DNA of 64,000 nucleotides from the NCBI GenBank assembly GCA_000161775.1, contig GG704596.1, forward strand, positions 616,631-680,630, given 5' to 3'. Source of the DNA: Ruegeria lacuscaerulensis ITI-1157. GTDB lineage: Bacteria > Pseudomonadota > Alphaproteobacteria > Rhodobacterales > Rhodobacteraceae. The first letter of the stretch is position 1. Every line of letters begins with the position of its first letter. The notes beneath the pieces were generated by a model. The model was given only the letters and a program-made list of their open reading frames with translations. It was not told where the DNA came from and searched no databases. Below are positions 8,632 to 17,720 of the stretch, piece after piece. The translations under genes and the position numbers were made by a program.

Positions 8632-10020
8632 ATGGCTAACTATGACGTCATCGTAATCGGCGCCGGTCCCGGCGGCTATGTCTGCGCCATCCGCTGCGCG
8701 CAGCTGGGCCTGAAAACCGCCGTCGTCGAAGGGCGCGAGACGCTGGGCGGCACCTGTCTGAACGTGGGCTGCATTCCGTCCAAGGCGCTGCTGCATGCCA
8801 GCCATCAGCTGCACGAGGCCGAACACAACTTTGCCAAGATGGGCCTCAAGGGCAAAAGCCCCTCGGTCGACTGGAAACAGATGCAGGCCTACAAGCAGGA
8901 CGTGATCGAGACCAACACCAAGGGCGTCGAGTTCCTGTTCAAGAAGAACAAGATCGACTGGCTCAAGGGCTGGGGCTCGATCCCGGCGGCGGGCAAGGTC
9001 AAGGTCGGTGACGAGGTGCACGAGGCCAAGAACATCATCATCGCCACCGGGTCCGAGGCGGCGTCGCTGCCCGGCGTCGAGGTGGATGAAAAGGTCGTCG
9101 TGACCTCGACCGGCGCGCTGGAGCTGGGCAAGATCCCGAAAAAGCTGGTGGTGATCGGCGCAGGCGTGATCGGGCTGGAACTGGGCTCGGTCTATCAGCG
9201 TCTGGGTGCCGAGGTGACGGTGATCGAATATCTGGACGTCATCACCCCGGGCATGGACCCCGAGGTTCAGAAGACCTTCCAGCGAATCCTGAAAAAACAG
9301 GGCCTGAACTTCGTCATGGGCGCCGCCGTGCAAAAGACCGAGGCCACCAAGACCAAGGCCAAGGTAACCTACAAGCTGCGCAAGGATGACAGCGAGCACG
9401 TGATCGAGGCCGATACCGTTCTGGTCGCCACCGGGCGCAAGCCGTTCCATGACGGGCTGGGTCTGGATGCACTGGGGGTCGAGCTGACCCCGCGCGGCCA
9501 GATCAAGGTCGGCAAGGACTGGCAGACCAACGTGCCGGGCATCTACGCCATCGGTGACGTGATCGAAGGCCCGATGCTGGCCCACAAGGCCGAGGACGAA
9601 GGTATGGCCGCCGCCGAAGTGGTCGCGGGCAAGCATGGGCACGTGAACTATGGCGTCATTCCGGGCGTGATCTACACTTGGCCCGAGGTTGCCAATGTCG
9701 GCGAGACCGAGGCCACGCTCAAAGAGCAGGGCCGCGCCTACAAGGTCGGCAAGTTCAGCTTCATGGGTAATGGCCGCGCCAAGGCGAACTTTGCCGCCGA
9801 CGGGTTCGTCAAGATCCTGGCCGACAAGGAGACCGACCGCATCCTGGGCTGCCACATCATCGGCCCCGGCGCGGGCGACCTGATCCACGAGGTTTGCGTT
9901 GCGATGGAGTTCGGCGCCTCGGCCGAGGATCTGGCGCTGACCTGCCACGCGCACCCGACCTATTCCGAGGCCGTGCGCGAGGCGGCGCTGGCCTGCGGCG
10001 ACGGTCCGATCCACGCCTGA
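8632..10020 (+). CDS. lpdA: Dihydrolipoyl dehydrogenase (E3)
   Basis: The 462-residue flavoprotein reoxidises dihydrolipoyl groups with NAD+. The FAD site GAGPGGYV is at 10-17, the redox disulfide [13 protein letters not shown] has C42 and C47, the NAD site is near GAGVIGLE, and the interface HAHPT (about 439-443) carries the catalytic His. The frame opens upstream at a TTG (8587), but the ATG at 8632 has GGAGAA six bases upstream and gives the normal N-terminus [10 protein letters not shown]. It closes the suc cluster and probably serves the 2-oxoglutarate complex. Confidence 0.97.
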   Translation: MANYDVIVIGAGPGGYVCAIRCAQLGLKTAVVEGRETLGGTCLNVGCIPSKALLHASHQLHEAEHNFAKMGLKGKSPSVDWKQMQAYKQDVIETNTKGVEFLFKKNKIDWLKGWGSIPAAGKVKVGDEVHEAKNIIIATGSEAASLPGVEVDEKVVVTSTGALELGKIPKKLVVIGAGVIGLELGSVYQRLGAEVTVIEYLDVITPGMDPEVQKTFQRILKKQGLNFVMGAAVQKTEATKTKAKVTYKLRKDDSEHVIEADTVLVATGRKPFHDGLGLDALGVELTPRGQIKVGKDWQTNVPGIYAIGDVIEGPMLAHKAEDEGMAAAEVVAGKHGHVNYGVIPGVIYTWPEVANVGETEATLKEQGRAYKVGKFSFMGNGRAKANFAADGFVKILADKETDRILGCHIIGPGAGDLIHEVCVAMEFGASAEDLALTCHAHPTYSEAVREAALACGDGPIHA

Positions 10021-10029
10021 CGATTTCGG

Positions 10030-10052
10030 CTCCGGCGGTCAGCCCGCCGGAG
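10030..10052. terminator. Bidirectional hairpin between lpd and tetR
   Basis: CTCCGGCGG (10030-10038) and CCGCCGGAG (10044-10052) form a perfect 9-bp stem with a 5-base loop, ten bases after the lpd stop and overlapping the end of the convergent tetR gene. No T-run follows on either strand, so it is a terminator by position and strength rather than by full consensus. Confidence 0.55.
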
Positions 10053-10632
10053 TCAGCCACGCCCGCAGATAGGTTTCCAGCCGGTCAGTGAATGTCGTCG
10101 CCGAATGCAGGGCGCAGAATTTCAGTGACATGGCCTGGATGGCAAAGGCCTGCACGCCCTCGGCCAACAGGTCGGTCGACACGTCCTGTCGAACCTCGGC
10201 CTGATCCAGCCACATCATCGCGATCCGGAAGTATTTCTCGAAGCAATAGGCGATCGGCCCGATTTCAGAGATCGCGGCGGCGCCGGAATAGCGGATCAGC
10301 AGGTCGAACACATAGCGTTCCGACATCATGAACTCATGCACCGGGGCCAGGGCCTCGATGATCTGTGGTACGGTTTTCGGCGGTTCCGCCGCCTGCGCCT
10401 GATCCAGACAGGCGTCCAGTTTTTCGCCGATCAGGATCTCCATCAGCGCGTCCTTGTCGTGGAAATGGGCAAAGAAGGTGCCCTTGGCCACACCGGCGGC
10501 CTGCACCACCTCTTCCACGCGCAACGCCTGGTATCCGTTCTTTTGCACCACGTCCGCCGCCGCCTGCAGCAGCTTGGCGCGGGTCTTCAGGGTGCGTTTC
10601 TGAATCGTCTTCTGCATACGGCTTGTTTGCAT
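10039..10632 (-). CDS. TetR/AcrR-family transcriptional regulator
   Basis: The N-terminal helix-turn-helix is typical of TetR (RAKLLQAAADVVQKNGYQAL, then VEEVVQAAGVAKGTFFAHF), followed by a variable ligand domain with two Cys. The frame is open from 10674, but that ATG lies inside an operator copy. ATGs at 10632 (197 residues) and 10617 (192) are more plausible; neither has a strong ribosome site. The gene is divergent from an oxidoreductase, and three matching palindromes lie between them, so it probably represses that gene and itself, released by a reactive small molecule (inference). Confidence 0.85.
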   Translation of the reverse strand: MQTSRMQKTIQKRTLKTRAKLLQAAADVVQKNGYQALRVEEVVQAAGVAKGTFFAHFHDKDALMEILIGEKLDACLDQAQAAEPPKTVPQIIEALAPVHEFMMSERYVFDLLIRYSGAAAISEIGPIAYCFEKYFRIAMMWLDQAEVRQDVSTDLLAEGVQAFAIQAMSLKFCALHSATTFTDRLETYLRAWLTPAG

Positions 10633-10638
10633 GTTTTT

Positions 10639-10652
10639 TTGACCGTGGTCAA
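10639..10652. promoter_or_regulatory. TetR operator copy 1
   Basis: TTGACCGTGGTCAA is a palindrome with 6-base arms (TTGACC/GGTCAA) around GT. It lies just upstream of the likely tetR start and is the first of three near-identical copies. Confidence 0.75.
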
Positions 10653-10660
10653 ATTTATTA

Positions 10661-10674
10661 TTGACCGTGGTCAT
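10661..10674. promoter_or_regulatory. TetR operator copy 2, overlapping the -35 box
   Basis: TTGACCGTGGTCAT starts 22 bases after copy 1. Its first six bases are also the best -35 box of the oxidoreductase promoter, so a bound repressor would block RNA polymerase. Confidence 0.75.
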
Positions 10675-10690
10675 TTTTGGATTCTATAAA
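10661..10690 (+). promoter_or_regulatory. Sigma70-type promoter for the oxidoreductase gene
   Basis: TTGACC (10661-10666) and TATAAA (10685-10690) are separated by 18 bases. The pair is embedded between operator copies 2 and 3, with predicted transcription start within copy 3. Confidence 0.65.
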
Positions 10691-10704
10691 ATGACCGTGG
10701 TCAA
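10691..10704. promoter_or_regulatory. TetR operator copy 3, at the transcription start
   Basis: ATGACCGTGGTCAA begins 30 bases after copy 2, immediately after the -10 box. Together with copy 2 it brackets the promoter, a layout suited to tight repression. Confidence 0.75.
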
Positions 10705-10720
10705 TTTCAGGAGAATCCCG

Positions 10721-11314
10721 ATGCAACCCAAGAAAATCCTCATCCTCGACGGTCACCCGGCCGAAAGCAGCCTGTCGCGCACCTTTGCCGACACCTATGC
10801 CGAAGCCGCCCGCGCCAAGGGCCATGACGTGAAAACCGTTCACCTCAGCGAGCTGGAGTTCGATTTCGATTTCGGACAGGGCAACTATCATGATTTCAAA
10901 CCGCTGGAGCCGGTTCTGGAACAGGTTCTGCAGGATTTCGAATGGAGCGATCACCTGGTTCTGACCACACCCATGTGGTGGGGCGGCCTGCCCGCCAAGC
11001 TCAAGGGGTTGATCGACCGGATGTTCATCCCGGGCCGCACGTTCGACACCCGCAATCCCAACAAGCTGGGGCTGCCGGCACCGATGCTGGGCGGGCGGAC
11101 CGCACGGGTCATCATCACCTCGGACACGCCGGGCTGGTTCATGCGGCTGGCCTATCGCCGGGCGCTGATTCACCAGATGCGCGGTCAGGTTCTGGGCTTC
11201 GTCGGGTTCAAGCCGACGCGGTTCACCTGGTTTTCCGGTGCCAGCTATCCCGAACGGCGCAGCGTCCAGAAATGGATCGCGCAGGTCACCCGGCTGGGCG
11301 CGGCCGCAGCGTGA
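10721..11314 (+). CDS. Flavodoxin-fold NAD(P)H:quinone oxidoreductase family protein
   Basis: The 197-residue protein has the flavodoxin-like fold: beta1 and phosphate loop LILDGHPAESSLSR near 7-20, then TTPMWWGGLPAKLKGLIDRMF, the typical flavin-contact segment of the NQO/KefF/MdaB group. These cytoplasmic FMN or FAD enzymes reduce quinones by two electrons and often protect against electrophiles. The start at 10721 has GGAGAA upstream; the longer frame from 10661 would run through the operators. The gene is divergent from a TetR regulator. Substrate is unknown. Confidence 0.88.
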   Translation: MQPKKILILDGHPAESSLSRTFADTYAEAARAKGHDVKTVHLSELEFDFDFGQGNYHDFKPLEPVLEQVLQDFEWSDHLVLTTPMWWGGLPAKLKGLIDRMFIPGRTFDTRNPNKLGLPAPMLGGRTARVIITSDTPGWFMRLAYRRALIHQMRGQVLGFVGFKPTRFTWFSGASYPERRSVQKWIAQVTRLGAAAA

Positions 11315-11920
11315 TCACCACATCGTCTTTGCGGCGCGCGCGCCCCATTCCCGATCATAGCGTGCGCCGCCTTCCTCGCCCTGCGACACCTCGGCCAGGA
11401 TCTCGCCCACCGTCGGCAACCGGGCGCTGAGGTCGCCGTTGGTCCAGGTTTCGGCCCGCATCAGCGCGCGGGCGCATTGCGTGTAGATTTCCCCGATTTC
11501 GATGACGATCACCGTGGCCGGTTGCTTGCCCTTTTTCTCGAACCGGGCGCGCAGGTCGGCATCGGCCGTCAACCGGGCAGTGCCGTTCACCCGCACCACG
11601 TTGTTCGAGCCGGGCACCATGAACATCAGCGCCACACGCGGATCGCGCACGATGTTGCGCAGGCTGTCCAGGCGGTTGTTGCCGCGCCAGTCGGGCAAGG
11701 CCAGGATACCGGGGTCCAGCTCCATCACCACCGGGCCGTCATCGCCCCGGGGGCTGCCATCCACCCCTTCGGGCCCCACCGTGGACAGCACGCATAGCCG
11801 CGACGCCATGATCCATTTGCGGTAGAGCGGCGTCAGCTGCCGCGCGACCTTGCGCAACGAGGCGGCACCGGGGGTGCCGTACAACGCCTCGAGCGCGGTG
11901 ATGTCATCGATGAACTGCAT
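11315..11920 (-). CDS. PPOX-type flavoprotein, MSMEG_1061-like
   Basis: This 201-residue protein has the pyridoxamine-5'-phosphate-oxidase-like split barrel: RLCVLSTVGPEGVDGSPRGDDG, LPDWRGNNRLDSLRNIV and VALMFMVPGSNNVVRVNG follow the pattern of FMN-dependent MSMEG_1061-family proteins. The frame opens at a TTG (11929); the ATG at 11920 is preferred. Its 5' end overlaps the end of plsC, so it is likely translated from the ftsE-ftsX-plsC transcript. Its stop abuts the convergent oxidoreductase stop (TGATCA shared, zero gap). Substrate unknown. Confidence 0.82.
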   Translation of the reverse strand: MQFIDDITALEALYGTPGAASLRKVARQLTPLYRKWIMASRLCVLSTVGPEGVDGSPRGDDGPVVMELDPGILALPDWRGNNRLDSLRNIVRDPRVALMFMVPGSNNVVRVNGTARLTADADLRARFEKKGKQPATVIVIEIGEIYTQCARALMRAETWTNGDLSARLPTVGEILAEVSQGEEGGARYDREWGARAAKTMW

Positions 11921-12647
11921 CCGGGTCAAACCCCACTTCGCGCATCAATTCGTTCGAGCGCGTCTCAATCACCTCTTCCAGCCGGGCCAGAAAGGTTTCG
12001 CGATCGACGCCCGGTTCGATCGGGTCGAGGAACTCGACGATCGCATGGCCGGGCTTGCGCAGAATTCCCGACCGGGGCCAGAACACTCCGACATTGGTGG
12101 CCGCCGGCACGCAGGGGAAGCCCAGCCCCTCGTACAGAACGGCGGTGCCGACCTTGTAGGGCTTGTAGACCCCCGGCGCCACGCGGGTGCCCTGCGGATA
12201 GATCACCAGTTGCCCAGGCTCGGTGAACTCCTTGGCGACGTCCTTGACCATCTTGGCCACCGCCGCGCCGCGCTTGCCGCGATTGACCGGGATACAGCCC
12301 AAACGACGGGCGTACATACCGATGATCGGGGTCCACAGCAGTTCGCGTTTCATGATGAACTTGCCGTGGGGGACCGCGTCAAAGATCAGGATGATGTCGA
12401 AGAAGGACTGGTGTTTGGCCGCGATCACCACCTCGCCCGTGGGCACGTTGCCGCGTACCTCGCCGCGAATGCCCACCATCCAGCGCGCCAGCCATATGGT
12501 CGTGCGCGCATAGATCTTGCAGGCGCGCAGGGCCCCGCGCTTGGAGAACAACGCATAGGGCGCGAAGACCAGGCCCAGAACCGCCATCCAGGCGTAGATC
12601 GTGACCATGAAGATCAGCGAGCGCACCCATTGGACCGCCATTGCCAT
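11904..12647 (-). CDS. plsC: 1-acyl-sn-glycerol-3-phosphate acyltransferase
   Basis: The 247-residue protein has a hydrophobic N-terminus and the acyltransferase motifs KHQSFFD (HX4D, catalytic) and YPQGTR (the FPEGTR equivalent). PlsC acylates lysophosphatidic acid to phosphatidic acid at the inner membrane. The frame extends to 12863, but the ATG at 12647 has AGGAG upstream and overlaps the ftsX stop by one base (TGATG), so it is coupled to ftsX. Confidence 0.93.
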   Translation of the reverse strand: MAMAVQWVRSLIFMVTIYAWMAVLGLVFAPYALFSKRGALRACKIYARTTIWLARWMVGIRGEVRGNVPTGEVVIAAKHQSFFDIILIFDAVPHGKFIMKRELLWTPIIGMYARRLGCIPVNRGKRGAAVAKMVKDVAKEFTEPGQLVIYPQGTRVAPGVYKPYKVGTAVLYEGLGFPCVPAATNVGVFWPRSGILRKPGHAIVEFLDPIEPGVDRETFLARLEEVIETRSNELMREVGFDPDAVHR

Positions 12648-13546
12648 CACGAAAGCTCCTTCAATTTGCGACGGGCCGCCGACCATGTGGCGGCAAAGGC
12701 CACGGCCGCGCCCAGAACGGGGATCACGGCGGGCAACACCCAGTCGGCGCCCTGGAATCCAAGGCCGGTCAGGAAACCGCCCGCATCCGAGGCCTCGGGC
12801 AGTAGCAGCACCCCGGTCAGGCCCAGAATCGTGCCCACCACGGCACCAAAAAACGCGCGCCATGTGAACCGCCGCACGAAAGCACCGGCGATGAAACGGT
12901 CGCGCGCGCCGACCTGACGCAGCACCTCGATGATCTGAGCGTTGGCCGCAAGCGAGGCATTGGCCGCAAGCGTGATCATCGCCGCCGTGGCCCCGCCGAT
13001 CAGCAGGATCGAGATCCAGCCCAACCGCCGCAGCGAGTGGGCCGCATCAACCAGCGGTTCGCGCCAGCGGGAATGATCATCCAGAACCGCGCCGGGCACC
13101 TCGGCCGCCAGCCGCAGGCGCAGGCCCATCGTGTCCAGCCCCGGCTCGCCCTCGATGATTTCGATCAGCTGCGGCACCGGCAGCGTGTCCAGCGGCAGGT
13201 CTGGCCCGAACCAGGGCGCCAACAGCGCGGCCTGCTCTTCGGCGCTGAGCGCGCGGGCGGAGGCCACGCCGGGGGTCTGTTTAAGAACTTCCAACGCCGC
13301 CTGCGTCTGCGCGGCGCGCTGTTCAACGGGCGCATTGATCCGCAGCGTGGCCGCTCCGGCCAGTTCGGACGCCCAGCGATCGGCCAACCGGCCTGCGGCC
13401 AGCGACAGCGCCAGCGCGAACACGGCCAGAAACGCCATCGCACCTGAAACGAACAGGGTCAGATGGGCGGTGAAGCCGGTGGGCGGCACCACGCGGTCGG
13501 CCCGTGTGTCGCGGCGCAACAGCGTACGGATGTCCTGCCCGATCAT
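12647..13546 (-). CDS. ftsX: Cell division protein FtsX
   Basis: The 299-residue membrane protein has the FtsX layout: a short cytoplasmic N-terminus, TM1 near 26-50, a periplasmic domain of about 110 residues, and three more TM segments (near 175-200, 225-250 and 265-290). With FtsE it forms a divisome complex that controls septal murein hydrolases. The start overlaps the ftsE stop by four bases. Confidence 0.93.
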   Translation of the reverse strand: MIGQDIRTLLRRDTRADRVVPPTGFTAHLTLFVSGAMAFLAVFALALSLAAGRLADRWASELAGAATLRINAPVEQRAAQTQAALEVLKQTPGVASARALSAEEQAALLAPWFGPDLPLDTLPVPQLIEIIEGEPGLDTMGLRLRLAAEVPGAVLDDHSRWREPLVDAAHSLRRLGWISILLIGGATAAMITLAANASLAANAQIIEVLRQVGARDRFIAGAFVRRFTWRAFFGAVVGTILGLTGVLLLPEASDAGGFLTGLGFQGADWVLPAVIPVLGAAVAFAATWSAARRKLKELS

Positions 13547-14220
13547 AGGTCTGCCCCCGCCAGATGCAGCCGACGCTGCGAGATCCGCAGCACCCGCGCC
13601 TGCACATGGCTTTTGGCCGCCCGGATCAAGCTCAGGTCATGGGTGGCGATCACCACCGTCTTGCCCATGCGGTTCAGCTCGATCAACAGCTGCATCAGCC
13701 GCTGCGACATCTCCCAATCCACGTTTCCGGTGGGCTCATCCGCCAGCACCACGTCGGGCGACAGGATCACCGCGCGGGCCAGCGCAGCCCTTTGCCGCTC
13801 ACCGCCCGACAGTTCGGGCGGCAGGGCGTCCATGCGGCTGCCGAGGCCGACCCATGTCAACAATTCGGCAAGGTCGGCGCCGTGGGACTCGTCCGCACGC
13901 CCCGACACCATCAACGGCAGGGCCACGTTCTCGGCCAGGGTCATGTGATCCAGAAACCGGCAATCCTGATGCACCACCCCGATCCGGCGGCGCAGCAGCG
14001 CCATCTGATCGCGGTCCAGCCGGGCGATGTCCTCGCCAAAGGCGGCGATCCGGCCCGATGTCGCCAGCAGCGCGCCATAGCACAGCTTCAACAGCGTCGT
14101 CTTGCCCGCCCCCGACGGACCGGTGAGGAAATGGAAAGACCCCGGCTGCAGCTGCAGCGAAACGTCGCGCAGCAGCTCACCGCCGCCGTAGCTGTAGCTG
14201 ACATTTTCCAGCTCGATCAC
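13543..14220 (-). CDS. ftsE: Cell division ATP-binding protein FtsE
   Basis: The 225-residue ABC ATPase has Walker A GPSGAGKT at 34-41, signature LSGGERQR near 138, and Walker B VVLADEPTGNVD, in which the NVD tail is typical of FtsE/LolD-type ATPases. Pairing with ftsX directly downstream makes FtsE the clear choice. It energises FtsX at the inner membrane. A divergent zinc-ribbon gene starts 182 bases upstream. Confidence 0.95.
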   Translation of the reverse strand: MIELENVSYSYGGGELLRDVSLQLQPGSFHFLTGPSGAGKTTLLKLCYGALLATSGRIAAFGEDIARLDRDQMALLRRRIGVVHQDCRFLDHMTLAENVALPLMVSGRADESHGADLAELLTWVGLGSRMDALPPELSGGERQRAALARAVILSPDVVLADEPTGNVDWEMSQRLMQLLIELNRMGKTVVIATHDLSLIRAAKSHVQARVLRISQRRLHLAGADL

Positions 14221-14402
14221 CCCTGCCCCCTTTTCTGGTTGCGCCCTTCTTGCCCGAGCCGGCCCGTGGATTCAATGCCCGCACCGGGTCCAATTGGCGA
14301 CACCTGATACCCCCTGCGCAAAACGCGCTTTGCGGTTTTGTCTTAACGGATTATCATTCCTGAAAAAACGACGATCAGGCCGGCATCGGCCGCGGAGGCA
14401 GT

Positions 14403-15143
14403 ATGCGACTAACATGCCCGAACTGTAACGCTCAATACGAGGTTCCCGACGAGGTCATTCCGGAAACCGGGCGGGACGTGCAGTGTTCGAACTGCGAAAA
14501 GACGTGGTTCCAGCACAAGCACCCCAAGACGGCTGCGCCGGAACCAACCATCAGCGAAGCCGTGAGCGACACCGCCCCACCCGCAGAGCCCGTCGCCCCG
14601 CCCGCGGATACCGTCGCCCCATCCGAAGAATATCTGCCTGAAGCGGCACCCGCAGATGTCGCGCCTGCCCCGCGCAGCCGGGTGGACCCTGCCGTTGCCA
14701 GCATCCTGCAGCAGGAAGCCAAACGCGAGGCCGAGTTGCGCGCAAAGGAGGGAACCGGCCTGGAGAGTCAGCCCGATCTTGGGCTGAAGCAACCTGCCGA
14801 CCCCGCCCCGGCCCACGAGACACCCGCAGCCACCGAAACCGCAAGCGCCGCAGGCCAGAAGGATGCGTTGCCGGATGTGGAGCTTATCAATTCGACCCTG
14901 CGCAGCAGAAAAACCGCTGAGACCGAAGCACCGGCCGAGGCCCCCCCGCGCAAATCGGGTGGATTCCTGCGCGGCTTTGCCCTGATCCTGATCATTGGGG
15001 TGATCCTGTTCCTGATCTATGGCAATGCTCGCCAGATCAGCGAAGCGGTACCGCAGGCCGAACCCGCCCTGCAATCCTATGTATCCTTGATCGACCAGGC
15101 ACGAGTCTGGCTGGAAGCCCAGACCGGATCAGCGGCCGAATAG
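14403..15143 (+). CDS. Zinc-ribbon (MJ0042-type) membrane protein
   Basis: The 246-residue product begins MRLTCPNCNAQYEVPDEVIP, with CxxC pairs CPNC (5-8) and CSNC (28-31) forming an MJ0042-type zinc ribbon. A long Pro/Ala/Glu-rich linker follows, then one TM segment near 194-214 and a short periplasmic tail. Such proteins are frequent in alphaproteobacteria and have no known role. GGAGG lies six bases before the ATG. TTGCGG (14330-14335) and TATCAT (14352-14357), spacing 16, could be its promoter. It converges on the TIGR02302 gene with a six-base gap. Confidence 0.85.
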   Translation: MRLTCPNCNAQYEVPDEVIPETGRDVQCSNCEKTWFQHKHPKTAAPEPTISEAVSDTAPPAEPVAPPADTVAPSEEYLPEAAPADVAPAPRSRVDPAVASILQQEAKREAELRAKEGTGLESQPDLGLKQPADPAPAHETPAATETASAAGQKDALPDVELINSTLRSRKTAETEAPAEAPPRKSGGFLRGFALILIIGVILFLIYGNARQISEAVPQAEPALQSYVSLIDQARVWLEAQTGSAAE

Positions 15144-15149
15144 GCCGCC

Positions 15150-17684
15150 TCAGAACCGTTCGAGCAACCGCTTGAGATATTCCAGTTCGATCTTCGGGCG
15201 GTCGGTTTCGCCGGTGCGGCGACGGATTTCATCCAACAGCTCGCGCGCGCGGCGATAGACGTCTTCGCCCTGCAGCAGGTTCTCTTCGGTCGAGATCGAC
15301 CCCGCCGCACCCGGGTTTCGGCCCAGCGGATCGCGGTTGTTGGCCTGCATGTCGCCATCCTGCGTGCCCTGACCCGGCTGGTTCTGCTGGTTCTGGGCCA
15401 TGGCTTCGCCCAGTGACCGCATTCCCTCGCGCAGGGCCTCCATCGCTTCGGACTGGCGGTCGATGGCCTCGGCCAGATCCTGATCGCGCAGGGCCTGTTC
15501 GGCCTCGTCCATGGCGCGTTCGGCACGGCCCAGCGATTCACGCGCCGCGTCGCCTTCGGGCGTTCCGGCCCCGGGCAGATTCTGCTGCTGTCGGTTCAAC
15601 TCATCGCGCAGCGCCTGCTGGCGATCGGCCAGCGACCCCTGCCCGGTTTCGCCCTCGCCGGCCTGGTTCGATCCCTGGCCCTGACCGTCGTGGCTCTGAC
15701 CCCGCCCCTGTCCGCCGGACCGGCCCTCGTTGCCCTGGCTTTCACCGGCCCGAGCACCCGGGTTGAACTGTTCCTGCAAGTCGCGGAAGGCCTCGTCGCT
15801 CAGGCCCTGCTGTTCGCGCAGGGTCTCGGCCAGACCTTCCATGGCCTGCTGGCCCTCGGATTGCTGGCCCTGACCCTGGCCTTGCGTGACGCGCATGTTT
15901 TCCATCATCTGCTGGAATTCCTCCAGCGCCTGCTGCGCCTCGGCCATGCGGCCCTGTTCCATCAGCTCCTGAATGCGGTCCATCATGCGCTGCAGGTCAT
16001 CCTGCGTCATTTGCATGGTCTCGCCGTTCTGGTTCTGCTGACCCTGTTGGCCGTTCTGATCCTCTTGCGCCAAGCGCTGCAGTTGGCGCAGATATTCATC
16101 GGTCGCCTCGCGCAGTTCCTGCATCAAATCGGCGATTTCCTCGTCGCTGGCGCCGTTCTTCATCGCCTCGGTCAGCCGTTCCTGCGCCCGGCGCATCCGT
16201 TCCAACGCATCCGCCAGTGTGCCTTCTTCGATCAACAGGGCCAGATCCCACAGCGCCTGAGCGATTTCCTCCTGCTGTTCCGGTTTCAGGCCGAACTCGG
16301 TGAAGGTTTCCAGCCGGCGCAGGATGAAGCGCAGGCGCAGATAGGCGGTTTCCGAGCGGAAGATGTCTTCGGGGCGGTGCGACACTGCGCGCAGCACCTG
16401 CGCCACGCGCGGCGCGTTGGCCCGCGCCCACAGCAGATCGCGCCGCTGTTCGATCACCGCCGCGGCGAGCGGATCAAAGAACCGACGCGCCGGCAGCGCG
16501 GTTTGATAGGGTTCGGCATCCGAGGTCTGATCGGCCGCATCCTGCGCCGACAGGGTGATCCTGACCGGCAAATGCGCCCAAGGGTGCTGCGAGAAATCCT
16601 CGATCAGGTCCTCGGTGAAATCGCTGCGGTCACCGGCGATCGGCATCGGCAGCGGCACGGTGATGGCCTCGCGCGGGTCGGGCGCGGTGGCCAAGCCGTA
16701 ACGGCGGTCGACCGCGGCCAGATCCAGCTCGATCCGGGCCTCGCCCGAAACCACGCCGTAATCGTCACGCGCCGCAAAGGGAAGCTTCATCTGCCCCCCC
16801 GCCTCGGCGGTCGGGGGCGCCGCCACGTCGATCTGCGGCCGCGTGTCAGCGATGATCTGGACCGACCAGTCGCGCCCGGCCGGACCTTCGATCGACAGGC
16901 GGCCCGACTGCTCGGCGATGAAATCCTGTTCGGGGTCCGTTGCGGCCTCGGCCCCGCCGCGCGAGGTGGTTTCCGTCAGGCTGTGCGCCCCGATCGCACC
17001 GTAGAATCGCAAGGTGATATGGCTGCCCTGCGGCACCGACAGGGTCGAGCCGGACTGATCGGCCAGATACAGGGTCGGCAAACCGGTATAGCGCGGCGGC
17101 TCGACCCAGCCTTCCCAGCTGGGTCCCTGACCCGCCGTCGCGGCACCCGGCGTCATTTCCGTCACCGACCCGATACGCCAGACCGAGCCGAACAACAGCC
17201 CCACGACCAGGACCAGCATGGCGCTGAAGCGCAAGCCATAGGGGTCGCGCGCGGTCAGGTCCAGATTGGGCCGGACCGGTTCGGCCTGCGCGGCGCGTGC
17301 GGCCATACGGGCCTGGTGCGCGCGCCACAGCGCTACTGAATCCGCGTCCATCGCGCCAATGGCCTGTTCGTCCATCAATGCTTGGATGGGCCGTCCGGGC
17401 AGGGTTTCGTCCAGCCGGACCAGCGCCTGCGCCCGGGTTGGCAGGTGAAACCTGCGCGCGCCCCAGATCAACGACGCACACAGCGCCAAGGCGGCCAACC
17501 CGCCCGCAATCCAGACCGTTTCGACGCCGACCATGTCCTGAACACCCAGCATCAGCAGGCCCAGAACCAGCATCAGCACGGACAGGAAAGGCCAGAAGGC
17601 CCGCAGCACCTGCTCGGCCAGCATCCCCGCATGGGTCAGCCACAGCGTGGTCCTGCGAATCGGAAGGTCAGGTCTGTCGGTCAC
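15150..17684 (-). CDS. TIGR02302/DUF4175-family envelope protein
   Basis: The 844-residue protein has two N-terminal TM segments (about 28-70), another near 150-170, a large presumably periplasmic region, and a C-terminal third dominated by Gln, Glu and Arg with QNGQQGQQNQNG-like low-complexity runs and predicted coiled coil. This matches the alphaproteobacterial TIGR02302 family of unknown function. The start is a GTG at 17684, well supported by GGAGG six bases upstream. It lies downstream of lysA and is probably co-transcribed with it. Confidence 0.88.
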   Translation of the reverse strand: MTDRPDLPIRRTTLWLTHAGMLAEQVLRAFWPFLSVLMLVLGLLMLGVQDMVGVETVWIAGGLAALALCASLIWGARRFHLPTRAQALVRLDETLPGRPIQALMDEQAIGAMDADSVALWRAHQARMAARAAQAEPVRPNLDLTARDPYGLRFSAMLVLVVGLLFGSVWRIGSVTEMTPGAATAGQGPSWEGWVEPPRYTGLPTLYLADQSGSTLSVPQGSHITLRFYGAIGAHSLTETTSRGGAEAATDPEQDFIAEQSGRLSIEGPAGRDWSVQIIADTRPQIDVAAPPTAEAGGQMKLPFAARDDYGVVSGEARIELDLAAVDRRYGLATAPDPREAITVPLPMPIAGDRSDFTEDLIEDFSQHPWAHLPVRITLSAQDAADQTSDAEPYQTALPARRFFDPLAAAVIEQRRDLLWARANAPRVAQVLRAVSHRPEDIFRSETAYLRLRFILRRLETFTEFGLKPEQQEEIAQALWDLALLIEEGTLADALERMRRAQERLTEAMKNGASDEEIADLMQELREATDEYLRQLQRLAQEDQNGQQGQQNQNGETMQMTQDDLQRMMDRIQELMEQGRMAEAQQALEEFQQMMENMRVTQGQGQGQQSEGQQAMEGLAETLREQQGLSDEAFRDLQEQFNPGARAGESQGNEGRSGGQGRGQSHDGQGQGSNQAGEGETGQGSLADRQQALRDELNRQQQNLPGAGTPEGDAARESLGRAERAMDEAEQALRDQDLAEAIDRQSEAMEALREGMRSLGEAMAQNQQNQPGQGTQDGDMQANNRDPLGRNPGAAGSISTEENLLQGEDVYRRARELLDEIRRRTGETDRPKIELEYLKRLLERF

Positions 17685-17720
17685 GGCGGGCCTCCGGATC
17701 AGGCCCGCGCGGTCATCGCG

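Noticed and set aside
10661-10674. Longest tetR start at 10674
   Set aside because: The start codon and first codons would be part of operator copies 1 and 2, and no ribosome site precedes it.
15361-16080. Gln/Asn-rich coding repeats in the TIGR02302 gene as a DNA repeat array
   Set aside because: Codons vary and the low complexity is at protein level within a family-typical region.
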